Source: JADJWR01 sp964610575
GTDB taxonomy: Bacteria; Pseudomonadota; Gammaproteobacteria; Burkholderiales; Burkholderiaceae_F
NCBI GenBank assembly: GCA_964610575.1
Contig: CAZSYX010000006.1
Location: 14,726-78,725, forward strand
Direction: 5' to 3'
DNA: 64,000 nucleotides
The translations under genes were made by a program, and so were the position numbers. Below, piece after piece: positions 23,003 through 33,013 of the stretch (positions are counted from its first letter, which is position 1; each line of letters begins with the position of its first letter). The notes beneath the pieces are model-generated. The model saw only the letters and a program-made list of their open reading frames with translations, did no database searches and was not told the origin of the DNA.

Positions 23003-25033
23003 ATGACGGTGCCTGCCAAAGTGCGAGCGCATGCGCAGGCGCTGCGCGAGGAAATCGCGCGCCACGATCACGCGTACTACGTCCTCGACGCGCCGACGAT
23101 CCCGGACGCGGAGTACGACCGGCTGTTCCGCCAGCTGCAGGAACTGGAGGCGCAGCATCCCGAGCTGGTCACGCCGGACTCGCCGTCACAGCGCGTCGGC
23201 GGCGCGCCGCGGTCGGACCTGGCGGAGGTGCGGCACGCCGTGCCGATGCTGTCGCTGGCCAATGCGCTCGATGAGGCCGAGGCGGTCGCCTTCGACACCC
23301 GCGTGCGCGAGCAGCTGGAACGCGCCGGACTTGCCGCCGATGAAGTCGAATATGCCTGCGAGCCCAAGTTCGACGGACTGGCGGTCAATCTTCGTTACGA
23401 GCACGGCCAGCTCGTGCTGGCCGCCACGCGGGGCGACGGCCTCGTCGGCGAAGACGTCACGGCGAACGCGCGGACGATCCGCGTCCTGCCGCTGCGACTG
23501 AAGGGAGCCGCGCCGAAGGTGCTCGAGGTGCGCGGCGAAGTCCTGATGTACCGCCGCGATCTCGAACGACTGAACGAGCAGGCCCGCGAGACAGGAGAGA
23601 AGGAGTTTGCCAACCCGCGCAATGCGGCCGCGGGCAGCCTTCGCCAGCTCGATCCGAAAGTGACCGCGCGCCGCCGCCTGCACTTCTTTGCTTATGGCCT
23701 CGGCGAGATCGCGGGCGGGCACGAACCGGACACGCACTGCGCAACACTCGACTGGCTGGACGCGCTCGGGCTGCCGGTATGCGGACTGCGGAAGGTGGTG
23801 GCGGGCATCGACGGGCTGCTCGCCTATTACCGCGAGATCGGCGAGCAGCGGCCGCGGCTGCCCTACGACATCGACGGCGTCGTCTACAAGGTCAACGAGC
23901 GGCGCCTGCAGCAGGCGCTCGGGTTCGTGTCGCGCGCACCGCGCTTCGCGGTGGCGCACAAGTTCCCGGCGCAGGAGGCGACGACCCAGCTTGTCGGCAT
24001 CGACGTGCAGGTGGGTCGTACCGGGGCGCTCACGCCGGTGGCTCGGCTGGCGCCGGTGCAGGTGGGGGGCGTGACGGTGACCAACGCCACCCTGCACAAC
24101 GAGGACGAGATCCGGCGCAAGGACGTGCGCATTGGCGACACGGTGATCGTGCGCCGCGCTGGCGACGTGATTCCCGAGATCGTTGCCGTGGTTGCGGAGA
24201 AGCGGCCCGTGCACGCGCGTCCGTTCCACATGCCGTCGCATTGCCCGGTCTGCGGCTCGGCCGTCGAGAGGCCGGCCGACGAGGCGATCGCGCGCTGCAC
24301 CGGCGGCCTGGTGTGCGCGGCACAGCGCAAGCAGGCGCTGCTGCACTTTGCCGGCCGGCGCGCGCTGGATATCGAGGGCCTCGGCGAGAAACTGGTCGAG
24401 CAGCTGGTCGACGGCGGCCTCGTCCGCTCGCCGGCCGATCTGTTCAAGCTCGGCCTCGGAACACTGGCCGCGCTGGAGCGCATGGCGGAAAAGTCTGCCG
24501 CCAACGTGCTGGCGGCGATCGAGAAGGCGAGGTCGACCACGTTGGCGCGCTTCATCTATGCGCTGGGCATCCGCCACGTCGGCGAGACGACGGCGCGTGA
24601 CCTCGCCAATCACTTCGGTTCCCTCGATGGGCTGATGGCGGCCGACGAGGCGCAACTGCTCGAAGTGGCGGACATCGGGCCGGTGGTGGCGGCTTCGGTC
24701 GCGCGCTTCTTCGCCGAGCGGCACAACCGCGAAGTGATCGAGCAACTGCGCGCGTGCGGCCTGCGCTGGCCGGAGGGGAAGGGCAAGGCGGCGGCGCGCG
24801 GCCCGCTGGCCGGTGCCACCGTCGTGCTGACAGGCACGCTGCCGAACCTGACCCGCGAGCAGGCCAGCGAGCGGATCATTGCCGCCGGTGGCAAGGTATC
24901 GGGATCGGCGTCGAAGAAGACCAGCTTCGTCGTGGCCGGTGCAGATGCCGGGAGCAAGCTCGACAAGGCGAAGGCGCTCGGCGTGCGTGTGATCGACGAG
25001 CGCGAACTGCTGCAACTGCTGGGAGAGCCTTAA
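23003..25033 (+). CDS. ligA: NAD-dependent DNA ligase
   Basis: 676 residues, full length. Domains in order: Ia domain, adenylation domain with CEPKFDGLAV (adenylated K122), OB fold, four-Cys zinc finger (CPVCGSAVE ... CTGGLVC, near 415-440), helix-hairpin-helix repeats, and a C-terminal BRCT domain (~600-676) with LTGTLPNLTREQA. It seals nicks in replication and repair using NAD+. It is the last gene of the smc-zipA-ligA group; the next gene starts 3 bases later. Confidence 0.97.
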   Translation: MTVPAKVRAHAQALREEIARHDHAYYVLDAPTIPDAEYDRLFRQLQELEAQHPELVTPDSPSQRVGGAPRSDLAEVRHAVPMLSLANALDEAEAVAFDTRVREQLERAGLAADEVEYACEPKFDGLAVNLRYEHGQLVLAATRGDGLVGEDVTANARTIRVLPLRLKGAAPKVLEVRGEVLMYRRDLERLNEQARETGEKEFANPRNAAAGSLRQLDPKVTARRRLHFFAYGLGEIAGGHEPDTHCATLDWLDALGLPVCGLRKVVAGIDGLLAYYREIGEQRPRLPYDIDGVVYKVNERRLQQALGFVSRAPRFAVAHKFPAQEATTQLVGIDVQVGRTGALTPVARLAPVQVGGVTVTNATLHNEDEIRRKDVRIGDTVIVRRAGDVIPEIVAVVAEKRPVHARPFHMPSHCPVCGSAVERPADEAIARCTGGLVCAAQRKQALLHFAGRRALDIEGLGEKLVEQLVDGGLVRSPADLFKLGLGTLAALERMAEKSAANVLAAIEKARSTTLARFIYALGIRHVGETTARDLANHFGSLDGLMAADEAQLLEVADIGPVVAASVARFFAERHNREVIEQLRACGLRWPEGKGKAAARGPLAGATVVLTGTLPNLTREQASERIIAAGGKVSGSASKKTSFVVAGADAGSKLDKAKALGVRVIDERELLQLLGEP

Positions 25034-25036
25034 GCG

Positions 25037-25780
25037 ATGTACGCAATCATCGGCGGCAGCGGCCTGGCCAAGCTGTCCGCGCTGCAGAACGCCCGCCGGC
25101 GGGTGATGCGCTCGCCCTACGGCGAACCCTCCGGGGCGCTGACCTTCGGCGAGCTGGCCGGCCGCGAGATAGTGTTCCTGGCCCGGCACGGCTACGGCCA
25201 CACCATCGCGCCGCACGAGATCAACTACCGGGCCAACGTCTGGGCACTGAAGGAACTGGGGGTGCAGGGCGTGTTCTCGGTGGCCACGGTCGGCGGCGTG
25301 CGCGCTGATCTCGGCCCGGGCACGCTGGTGGTGCCCGACCAGATCATCGACTACACGCACAGCCGCAAGAGCACCTTCTTCGAGGGTGCCGAGGCGCGGG
25401 TGACCCACATCGACTTCACGCTGCCGTACTCGGCGCGGCTGCGTGCGACGCTGCTTGCGGCGGCGCGCGCGATCGGCGAGCCGATCGTCGACGGCGCCAC
25501 CTATGCCTGCACGCAGGGGCCGCGGCTGGAGACGGCGGCGGAGATCGAGCGGATCGCCCGCGACGGCGGCGACCTCGTCGGCATGACCGGCATGCCGGAG
25601 GCGGCGCTGGCGCGCGAGGCGGGCCTCGACTACGCCGTGCTCGGCGTGGTGGTCAACCACGCGGCCGGGCGCGGCGAGAGCGAGCGCGAGATCAAGCTCG
25701 ACGATCTCGAAGGCGTGATGCGGGAAACGGTAACGCGGGCCGTGCGCATCCTCGAGCAGGTGGTCCGGAGCGAGGCATGA
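25037..25780 (+). CDS. S-methyl-5'-thioinosine phosphorylase
   Basis: 247 residues, MTAP/PNP family: GGSGLAKL phosphate loop, RHGYGHTIAPHEINYRAN, TQGPRLETAAEI and GMTGMPEAALAREA. Where adenosine-specific MTAPs keep an Asp-rich loop, this one has VVVNHAAG, whose Asn suits 6-oxopurines; this fits the MTIP branch known from Pseudomonas PA3004. It would cleave methylthioinosine to hypoxanthine and methylthioribose 1-phosphate, recycling polyamine-synthesis by-product after deamination. Its stop overlaps the deformylase start by 4 bases. Plain MTAP activity is the alternative. Confidence 0.87.
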   Translation: MYAIIGGSGLAKLSALQNARRRVMRSPYGEPSGALTFGELAGREIVFLARHGYGHTIAPHEINYRANVWALKELGVQGVFSVATVGGVRADLGPGTLVVPDQIIDYTHSRKSTFFEGAEARVTHIDFTLPYSARLRATLLAAARAIGEPIVDGATYACTQGPRLETAAEIERIARDGGDLVGMTGMPEAALAREAGLDYAVLGVVVNHAAGRGESEREIKLDDLEGVMRETVTRAVRILEQVVRSEA

Positions 25781-26322
25781 TCCGGCCGATCCTGAAGATG
25801 GGCGATCCGCGCCTGCTGCAGCGTTCGCAGGAGGTGACGGCCCTCGGCACGGCGGAACTGCGGCAGCTGATCGGGGACATGTTCGACACCATGGACGCCG
25901 CCGACGGCGCCGGTCTGGCAGCGCCGCAGATCGGCGTGCCGCTGCGGGTGGTGATCTTCGGCTCGGCCGACGGCACGCCGAACCCGCGCTATCCGAACGA
26001 GCCGCCCGTGCCGCAGACGATCCTTGTCAACCCGGTGCTGCAACCGCTCGGCGATGAGATGGAGGAAGGCTGGGAGGGCTGCCTGTCGGTGCCCGGGCTG
26101 CGTGGCGTCGTGCCGCGCTGGCGGCGGCTGCGCTACAGCGGCTTCGATCCGGACGGCCGGCCGATCGAACGCACGGCCGAAGGGTTCCACGCCCGCGTCG
26201 TGCAGCACGAGTGCGACCACCTCGACGGCATCCTGTACCCGATGCGGGTGCGCGACTTTTCGCGCTTCGGCTTCACCGAGGTGCTGTTTCCGGAACTTGC
26301 CGGCGCGCCGGCTGACGACTGA
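25777..26322 (+). CDS. def: Peptide deformylase
   Basis: 181 residues with all three deformylase motifs: GAGLAAPQIG, EGCLSVPGLRG (metal Cys102) and QHECDHLDG (H144, E145, H148). It removes the N-formyl group from nascent proteins. The usual bacterial location beside fmt is not seen here; instead it overlaps the methylthioinosine phosphorylase gene (ATGA), so this could be one of two def paralogues. It converges on glnD with a 28-base gap. Confidence 0.94.
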   Translation: MIRPILKMGDPRLLQRSQEVTALGTAELRQLIGDMFDTMDAADGAGLAAPQIGVPLRVVIFGSADGTPNPRYPNEPPVPQTILVNPVLQPLGDEMEEGWEGCLSVPGLRGVVPRWRRLRYSGFDPDGRPIERTAEGFHARVVQHECDHLDGILYPMRVRDFSRFGFTEVLFPELAGAPADD

Positions 26323-26350
26323 GGAGCCCCGCTGAGGCCGGCGGCGCGGG

Positions 26351-28903
26351 TCAGGGACTGATCGCTTCCAGCAGATCGCGCTCCAGGCGCGCCTGTTCGC
26401 GCTCGTCACTCAGCACGGCGCCGTCGATCAGGAACACGTCCTCGACGCGCTCGCCGAGCGTATTGATCTTCGCCGTGTGAACGTTGAGGTCGTGCGTGGC
26501 CAGCACGCGGGTGATCGAGTAGAGCAGGCCGATGCGGTCGGTGGTGGTGATCGACAGCAGGTACTGGTTGCCGCGCTCGCCGGCGGCGAGCGTGACATTC
26601 GGCGCCACCGGAAAGTGGCGCGAGTGGCGCGACAGCCGGCCCTTGACCGGCGGCGGCAGCGGCGTGATCGCCTCGATCCAGTCGGTCAGTTCCCGGTGGA
26701 TCTGCGACAGCAGCTCGCGGTACTCGGTGCGCCCGTGGTCGGTGACCAGGAACGAGTCGAGCGCGTAGCCGTGCCGCGTGGTGTGGATCTTGGCGTCGAG
26801 GATCGACAGGCTGCGGCTGTCGAAGTAGCCGCAGACGCGGGCGAACAGGTCCTTCTGGTCGCGCACGTACAGCAGCACCTCGACCGCGTCGCCGGTCGCG
26901 GCCAGGCGCGTGCGCACGACGGCGCGACCGGTCCACAGGTGCGCCAGCAGCGTGCGGGTGTGCCAGGCGATCTCGCGCGCATTGTTGCGCATGAAGTAGA
27001 CGACGTCGAGCTGCTGCCACAGCGGCTCGTGCGCCGCCGCCGAGAGGCCGTACAGGTCGAGGATGCGGCGCGCCCCTTCGGTGCGCCGCTGCAGCACGGC
27101 GGTCGCCGGCAGCGCCTCGCCGCCCAGCCGCCGGCGGGTCATGCGGAAAAGGTCCTCGAGCAGCTTGCCCTTCCAGCTGGTCCACACGCGCGGGCTGGTG
27201 CCGCGGATGTCGGCCACGGTCAGCAGGTAAAGCGCCGTCAGCCGCCGTTCGCTGCCCACCAGCTGGGCAAAGCGGCCGACCACCTCGGGATCGGCGATGT
27301 CCTGCTTCTGCGCCACCTGCGACATCGTCAGGTGCTGCGCTACCAGGAACTCGACCAGCGCGGCGTCCTCGCCGGCGATGCCGTGCTGGCGACAGAACAC
27401 CCGCGCGTCGCGCGCGCCCAGCTCGCTGTGGTCGCCGCCGCGGCCCTTGGCGATGTCGTGGAACAGCGCCGCCGCGTACAGCAGCCAGTGGCGGTCGAAC
27501 TCGGCGACCAGCTGGCTGCACAGCGGGTACTCGTGTGCGTACTCCGCCATCGTGAAGCGGCGCAGGTTGCGGATCACCTGCAGGATGTGCTGGTCGACCG
27601 TGTAGACGTGGAACAGGTCGTGCTGCATCTGGCCGACGATGCGACGGAACACCGGCAGGTAACGGCCGAGCACCGACCACTGGTTCATCAGCCGCAGCCC
27701 GTGCACGATGCCGCGCGGCTGCTGCAGCATGGTGATGAAGGTCCGGCGGTTGACGGCGCTGCGGCGGAAGCGGGCGTCGATCAGGAAGCGGGCGTGCCAC
27801 AACGCCCTCAGCAGCCGTGCCGTCATGCCCTTGAGGTCCGGGCGCTGCTGCAGCACGAGGAAGCCGCGCAGCAGCGCATCGGGGTCGCGGTCGAAGGCGC
27901 CGTCGTCGACGATGTCGAGCATCTCGCCGCGGGCGACGAAGGCCGTGTCGATCGCCTCCGGCTGCACGTCCTCGTCGGGGAACAGGCGCTCCTCGACGTT
28001 CTGCAGGATGATGGTGTTCAGCTGGGTCACCAGCTTGGCGGCGCGGTAGTAGCGCTGCATCAGCACTTCGCTGGCCCGGCGGGTGGCGGTCGGCGCCAGG
28101 CCCTCGGCCGCGGCGATCGCTCCCTGGACGTCGAACAGCAGCCGGTCCTCGCGGCGGCCGGCGACGACGTGCAGGCGCGCGCGCAGCTGTTTGAGCGTGC
28201 GTTCGCAGCGGCGCAGCCAGCGGCCTTCCTCGGCGGTGAGTATGCCGCCGGCCGCCAGTTCAGCCCATGACTTGCCCAGTCCGGCGGCGCGCGCGACCCA
28301 CAGCACGGTGTGCAGGTCGCGCAGGCCGCCGGGGCTTTCCTTGCAGTTCGGCTCGAGGCTGTAGGCGGCCTCCTGGTACTTCAGGTGCCGCTGCTGCTGT
28401 TCGAGCAGCTTCTCGCGGAAGAAGTGCTGCGGATCGACCGACGCCGACACGGCCGCGACGAACTGCGCGAACAGCGCGGCGGGGCCGGCCACGCGCCGCG
28501 ACTCGAGCATCGAGGTCAGGACGGTCACGTCGTGGGCCGCGTGTTCGCCGCATTGGGTGACCGTGCGAACGCTGTGGCCGATCTCGAGGCCGAGGTCCCA
28601 AAGGCGGCCGACCAGGCTCTCGATTGCCGCCATGTCCTCGCCGCCGGCGTCGTCGGGAACGACGATCAGGACGTCGACGTCGGAGTGCGGGAACAGCTCG
28701 CCGCGGCCGTAGCCGCCGACCGCGACGATCGCCGCCCGGCGCTCCACGCCCTGGCTGTGCGCAAGCTTGGCCAGCGTGCCATCGACGCAGCGCGCCAGGC
28801 CGCGCAGCAGCCGCTCGACCGGTCCGCCGGCGTTGAAGGCAATGATCAGCCGTTCGCGCTCGGCGCGCAGCTCGCCGCGCAGCGCGAAGCCGATGTCGTT
28901 CAT
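26351..28903 (-). CDS. glnD: [Protein-PII] uridylyltransferase / uridylyl-removing enzyme
   Basis: 850 residues. Nucleotidyltransferase motif GGYGRGELFPHSDVD at 63-77; HD phosphohydrolase core ALFHDIAKGRGGDHSELG in the middle; two C-terminal ACT domains (LFARVCGYFDSRSLSIL and GLLYSITRVLATHDLNV) that sense glutamine. It adds UMP to PII when glutamine is low and removes it when high, controlling glutamine synthetase. It starts 13 bases after map on the minus strand, the common proteobacterial order. Confidence 0.96.
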   Translation of the reverse strand: MNDIGFALRGELRAERERLIIAFNAGGPVERLLRGLARCVDGTLAKLAHSQGVERRAAIVAVGGYGRGELFPHSDVDVLIVVPDDAGGEDMAAIESLVGRLWDLGLEIGHSVRTVTQCGEHAAHDVTVLTSMLESRRVAGPAALFAQFVAAVSASVDPQHFFREKLLEQQQRHLKYQEAAYSLEPNCKESPGGLRDLHTVLWVARAAGLGKSWAELAAGGILTAEEGRWLRRCERTLKQLRARLHVVAGRREDRLLFDVQGAIAAAEGLAPTATRRASEVLMQRYYRAAKLVTQLNTIILQNVEERLFPDEDVQPEAIDTAFVARGEMLDIVDDGAFDRDPDALLRGFLVLQQRPDLKGMTARLLRALWHARFLIDARFRRSAVNRRTFITMLQQPRGIVHGLRLMNQWSVLGRYLPVFRRIVGQMQHDLFHVYTVDQHILQVIRNLRRFTMAEYAHEYPLCSQLVAEFDRHWLLYAAALFHDIAKGRGGDHSELGARDARVFCRQHGIAGEDAALVEFLVAQHLTMSQVAQKQDIADPEVVGRFAQLVGSERRLTALYLLTVADIRGTSPRVWTSWKGKLLEDLFRMTRRRLGGEALPATAVLQRRTEGARRILDLYGLSAAAHEPLWQQLDVVYFMRNNAREIAWHTRTLLAHLWTGRAVVRTRLAATGDAVEVLLYVRDQKDLFARVCGYFDSRSLSILDAKIHTTRHGYALDSFLVTDHGRTEYRELLSQIHRELTDWIEAITPLPPPVKGRLSRHSRHFPVAPNVTLAAGERGNQYLLSITTTDRIGLLYSITRVLATHDLNVHTAKINTLGERVEDVFLIDGAVLSDEREQARLERDLLEAISP

Positions 28904-28916
28904 CGCGCCGCGCCGG

Positions 28917-29744
28917 TCAGGCGGCCACCGTGCTGCGGCCGTCGACGCGGGCGGTCCGTGCCGGAGCCGGCATCTGTGGCGAGACGGTCAGTACTTCGTA
29001 GCCGCTTTCCGTCACCAGCACCGTGTGCTCCCACTGCGCCGACAGGCTGTGGTCCTTGGTGACGATGGTCCAGCCGTCGGCCAGCTCGCGGATCTCGCGG
29101 CGGCCGGCGTTGATCATGGGCTCGACGGTGAAGATCATGCCGGGCGCCAGCCGGTCGAGCGTGCCCGGCTTGCCGTAGTGGAGCACCTGCGGCTCCTCAT
29201 GGAAACGCCGGCCTATGCCGTGGCCGCAGAACTCGCGCACCACCGAAAAACCGTGTCTCTCGGCATGGGTCTGGATCGCGTGGCCGATGTCGCCGAGGAA
29301 GCCGTCCGGTCGAACCTGCGCGATCCCGGCCCACATGCACTCATAGGTGACCTCGCACAGCCGCCGTGCGGCCACCGAAGGCTCGCCGACATAGAACATG
29401 CGGCTGGTGTCGCCGTGGTAACCGTCCTTGATCACCGTGATGTCGATGTTCACGATGTCGCCGTTCTTCAGCACCCGCTCGCCCGGGATGCCATGGCAGA
29501 CCTGATGGTTGACCGAGGTGCAGATCGACTTAGGGAAGGGACGGTAGCCCGGCGGGGCGTAGTCCAGCGGCGCCGGGACGGCACCCTGATGGCCGACCAT
29601 GTGCTCGTGGCACAGCCGGTCGAGTTCGCCGGTGGTCACACCCGGTTTCACGTGCGGCGCGATGAAGTCGAGAACTTCGGCCGCCAGGCGGCCGGCGACC
29701 CGCATCCGCTCGATGTCATCCGGGGTCTTGATCGCTATTGCCAT
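28917..29744 (-). CDS. map: Methionine aminopeptidase, type I
   Basis: 275 residues. Pita-bread metallopeptidase with metal ligands in VNIDITVIKDGYHGDTSR (two Asp), FCGHGIGRRFHEEP (His), and MIFTVEPMINAG (Glu); a final Glu follows in SAQWEHTVLVTE. It removes the initiator Met after deformylation. It diverges from rpsB, as in many proteobacteria, and leads into glnD. The last ~20 residues (APARTARVDGRS) form a small Ala/Arg tail beyond the fold. Confidence 0.95.
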   Translation of the reverse strand: MAIAIKTPDDIERMRVAGRLAAEVLDFIAPHVKPGVTTGELDRLCHEHMVGHQGAVPAPLDYAPPGYRPFPKSICTSVNHQVCHGIPGERVLKNGDIVNIDITVIKDGYHGDTSRMFYVGEPSVAARRLCEVTYECMWAGIAQVRPDGFLGDIGHAIQTHAERHGFSVVREFCGHGIGRRFHEEPQVLHYGKPGTLDRLAPGMIFTVEPMINAGRREIRELADGWTIVTKDHSLSAQWEHTVLVTESGYEVLTVSPQMPAPARTARVDGRSTVAA

Positions 29745-29758
29745 CGTCAGCGGGTCGG

Positions 29759-29788
29759 TTCAGGCGGGCTGGCACAAGCTCGTATAAT
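29759..29788 (+). promoter_or_regulatory. Putative rpsB promoter
   Basis: TATAAT at 29783-29788 with a partial -35 TTCAGG at 29759-29764 and an 18-base spacer. Transcription would begin near 29795, giving a leader of about 120 bases before rpsB. The -10 is perfect; the -35 matches three of six positions, so this could rely on other contacts. Confidence 0.6.
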
Positions 29789-29824
29789 AACGGGCTGCTT
29801 CGGCGTGGCCGGGGCAAATCGCAC

Positions 29825-29865
29825 GCACCGCCACCAAGGTGCCTAACGGAAACGAGGTCTTTCCG
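29825..29865 (+). promoter_or_regulatory. Possible structured rpsB leader (two hairpins)
   Basis: Two consecutive hairpins in the rpsB 5' leader: GCACC (29825-29829) with GGTGC (29838-29842), and CGGAAA (29847-29852) with TTTCCG (29860-29865), loop CGAGGTC. In E. coli, S2 represses its own mRNA through a structured leader; whether this is the equivalent here is inference from position and structure, not from matching the known motif. Confidence 0.4.
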
Positions 29866-29915
29866 TGACGGCCTCGGCGGTTGCGTTGGACCCAACCTTG
29901 GATTGAGGAACTGCA

Positions 29916-30668
29916 ATGTCCGTGACCATGCGTCAGATGCTGGAGGCGGGTGTCCATTTCGGCCACCAGACCCGCTTCTGGAACCCGAAGATGGCGCCGT
30001 TCATCTTCGGCCACCGCAACAAGATACACATCGTCAACCTCGAGCGCACGCTGGAGAACTTCCAGGCGGCATCGAAGTTCGTCCGCCAGTTGACCGCCAA
30101 CCGCGGCACGTGCCTCTTCGTTGGCACCAAGCGGCAGGCGCGCGAGATCATCGTCGAGGAGGCGCAGCGCGCCGGCCAGCCTTACGTCGACCAGCGCTGG
30201 CTCGGCGGCATGCTGACCAACTTCAAGACCATCAAGGCATCGATCAAGCGCCTGAAGGAAATGGAGCAGACGATGGAAGAAGGTGGGCTGGAGCGCATGT
30301 CCAAGAAGGAGGCGCTGACCTTCCAGCGCGAGGTGGACAAGCTGAACAAGTCGATCGGTGGGATCAAGGAAATGAACGCCCTACCCGATGCGATGTTCGT
30401 GATCGATGTCGGCTACCACAAGATCGCAGTGGCCGAGGCCAGCAAGCTCGGCATCCCGGTTGTCGGCGTGGTCGACACCAACCACTCGCCTGACGGCATC
30501 GCCTACGTGATCCCTGGCAATGACGACTCCAGCCGCGCAGTGCGGCTGTATGCGCGCGGCATCGCCGACGCGGCGCTCGAGGGAAAGGCGCAGTCGCTGC
30601 AGGGCGTGGTGCAGGCGGCCACCGGCGAGTTCGTCGAGATCGAGGAAGAAGAGGGCGCGGAAGGCTGA
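29916..30668 (+). CDS. rpsB: 30S ribosomal protein S2
   Basis: 250 residues, family length. Opens MSVTMRQMLEAGVHFGHQTR, the S2 N terminus; FIFGHRNKIHIVNLE, DQRWLGGMLTNF and VDTNHSPDGIAYVIPGNDD are all diagnostic. It binds late in 30S assembly at the head-body junction. The acidic tail (IEEEEGAEG) is normal for the family. A hairpin plus T-run terminator separates it from tsf. Confidence 0.98.
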   Translation: MSVTMRQMLEAGVHFGHQTRFWNPKMAPFIFGHRNKIHIVNLERTLENFQAASKFVRQLTANRGTCLFVGTKRQAREIIVEEAQRAGQPYVDQRWLGGMLTNFKTIKASIKRLKEMEQTMEEGGLERMSKKEALTFQREVDKLNKSIGGIKEMNALPDAMFVIDVGYHKIAVAEASKLGIPVVGVVDTNHSPDGIAYVIPGNDDSSRAVRLYARGIADAALEGKAQSLQGVVQAATGEFVEIEEEEGAEG

Positions 30669-30696
30669 CCCTTGGCCCCGCTTTGCCGTCTTCGAG

Positions 30697-30720
30697 AAGG
30701 GGCGCAAGCCCCTTTTTTCT
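30697..30720 (+). terminator. Rho-independent terminator or attenuator between rpsB and tsf
   Basis: Stem AAGGGGC / GCCCCTT closed by a GCAA tetraloop and followed by TTTT. It lies 28 bases after the rpsB stop and 30 before tsf, so it probably lowers tsf transcription relative to rpsB rather than ending all readthrough. Confidence 0.85.
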
Positions 30721-30750
30721 AGCAGGTTAGAACAATTCAGGAGTGTGAAA

Positions 30751-31656
<906 letters not shown>

Positions 31657-31671
31657 GCGAGCGGAGGCGAC

Positions 31672-32388
31672 ATGTCAGCTCCGGCCTACCGACGCGTCCT
31701 GCTGAAGCTTTCGGGCGAGGCCCTAATGGGCAATGACGCCTTTGGCATCAACCGCGACACGCTGGAGCGCATGGTGGCGGAGATCGGCGAGGTGGTCCGC
31801 CTCGGCATCGAGATGGCCATCGTCATCGGCGGCGGCAACATCTTCCGCGGCGTCGCGCTCGGCGCCGCGGGCATGGACCGGGCCACTGCCGACTACATGG
31901 GCATGATGGCCACGGTGATGAACTCGATGGCGCTGCAGGATGCGATGCGCCGCGCCGGGGTCGAGGCGCGGGTGCAGTCGGCGCTGAACATCGAGCAGGT
32001 CGTCGAGCCTTACATCCGCCCGAAGGCGATGCGCTACCTGGAAGAGGGCAAGGTGGTGATCTTTGCTGCCGGCACCGGCAATCCCTTCTTCACCACCGAC
32101 ACCGCGGCAGCCCTGCGCGGCTCGGAAATGGGTGTCGAGATCGTCCTGAAGGCGACCAAGGTCGACGGCATCTACAGCGCCGACCCCAAGAAGGACCCCA
32201 AGGCAACGCGCTTTGCCAGCATCAGCTTCGACGAGGCGCTTTCGCGCAAGCTCCAGGTGATGGACGCGACCGCATTCGCCCTGTGCCGCGACCAGAAGCT
32301 GCCGATCAAGGTATTCGACATGACCAAGCCCGGCGCGCTGCGCCGGGTGGCAATGGGCGAGGACGAGGGCACGCTCGTCCACGTCTGA
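31672..32388 (+). CDS. pyrH: UMP kinase
   Basis: 238 residues, amino acid kinase fold: LLKLSGEALMG N-terminal phosphate motif, VIGGGNIFRG, GTGNPFFTTDTAAALR, and VDGIYSADPKKDP. It phosphorylates UMP to UDP for RNA and sugar nucleotides. Start is ATG 31672 with GGAGG just upstream, 15 bases after tsf. Sits in the standard rpsB-tsf-pyrH-frr order. Confidence 0.97.
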   Translation: MSAPAYRRVLLKLSGEALMGNDAFGINRDTLERMVAEIGEVVRLGIEMAIVIGGGNIFRGVALGAAGMDRATADYMGMMATVMNSMALQDAMRRAGVEARVQSALNIEQVVEPYIRPKAMRYLEEGKVVIFAAGTGNPFFTTDTAAALRGSEMGVEIVLKATKVDGIYSADPKKDPKATRFASISFDEALSRKLQVMDATAFALCRDQKLPIKVFDMTKPGALRRVAMGEDEGTLVHV

Positions 32389-32425
32389 GACCCATGATGT
32401 AATCGAGGTCCGAAGGGAGGGCACG

Positions 32426-32986
32426 ATGACGATCGCCGACATCCGCAAGTCAGCCGAACAGAAGATGAGCAAGACGGTCGAGGCACTGAAGCACGACCTG
32501 GCCAAGATCCGCACCGGGCGGGCGCACCCCGGCTTGCTCGACCACATCCACGTCGACTACTACGGCTCGATGGTGCCGCTGTCGCAGGTTGCGCAGATCG
32601 GCCTCGGCGATGCGCGCACGATCACCGTGCAGCCTTGGGAGAAGAAGATGGTCGGCGTGGTCGAGAAGGCGATCCGCGACTCCGACCTCGGTGTCAACCC
32701 CGCCTCGCATGGCGACGTGATCCGTGTGCCGATGCCGCCTCTGACCGAGGAGCGGCGCAAGGAACTGACGAAGGTGGTGCGCCACGAGGGCGAGAACGCT
32801 CGCGTGGCTGTGCGCAACACGCGCCGCGACGCGATCACCCACCTGAAGGACATGCTGAAGAAGAAGGACGTGTCCGAGGACGACGAGCGGCGGGCGCAGG
32901 AAGAGGTGCAGAAACTGACCGACCGCTATGTGGCCGAGATCGACAAGGTCGTCGCCGAGAAGGAAAAGGAAGTCCTGACGGTCTGA
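32426..32986 (+). CDS. frr: Ribosome recycling factor
   Basis: 186 residues, exact family length. The N-terminal helix (KMSKTVEALKHDLAKIRTGR) and VDYYGSMVPLSQVAQI match RRF domains I and II; the C-terminal helix is Lys/Glu-rich with EVQKLTDRYVAEID. It splits post-termination ribosomes with EF-G. AAGGGAGGG precedes the ATG. Confidence 0.97.
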   Translation: MTIADIRKSAEQKMSKTVEALKHDLAKIRTGRAHPGLLDHIHVDYYGSMVPLSQVAQIGLGDARTITVQPWEKKMVGVVEKAIRDSDLGVNPASHGDVIRVPMPPLTEERRKELTKVVRHEGENARVAVRNTRRDAITHLKDMLKKKDVSEDDERRAQEEVQKLTDRYVAEIDKVVAEKEKEVLTV

Positions 32987-33013
32987 CGTGACCTCGCCGA
33001 CCGCCTGCTGCCG

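Noticed and set aside
23186..25660. Open frame of ~820 codons antisense to ligA and the phosphorylase
   Set aside because: It spans two well-supported genes and shows only mirrored codon bias.
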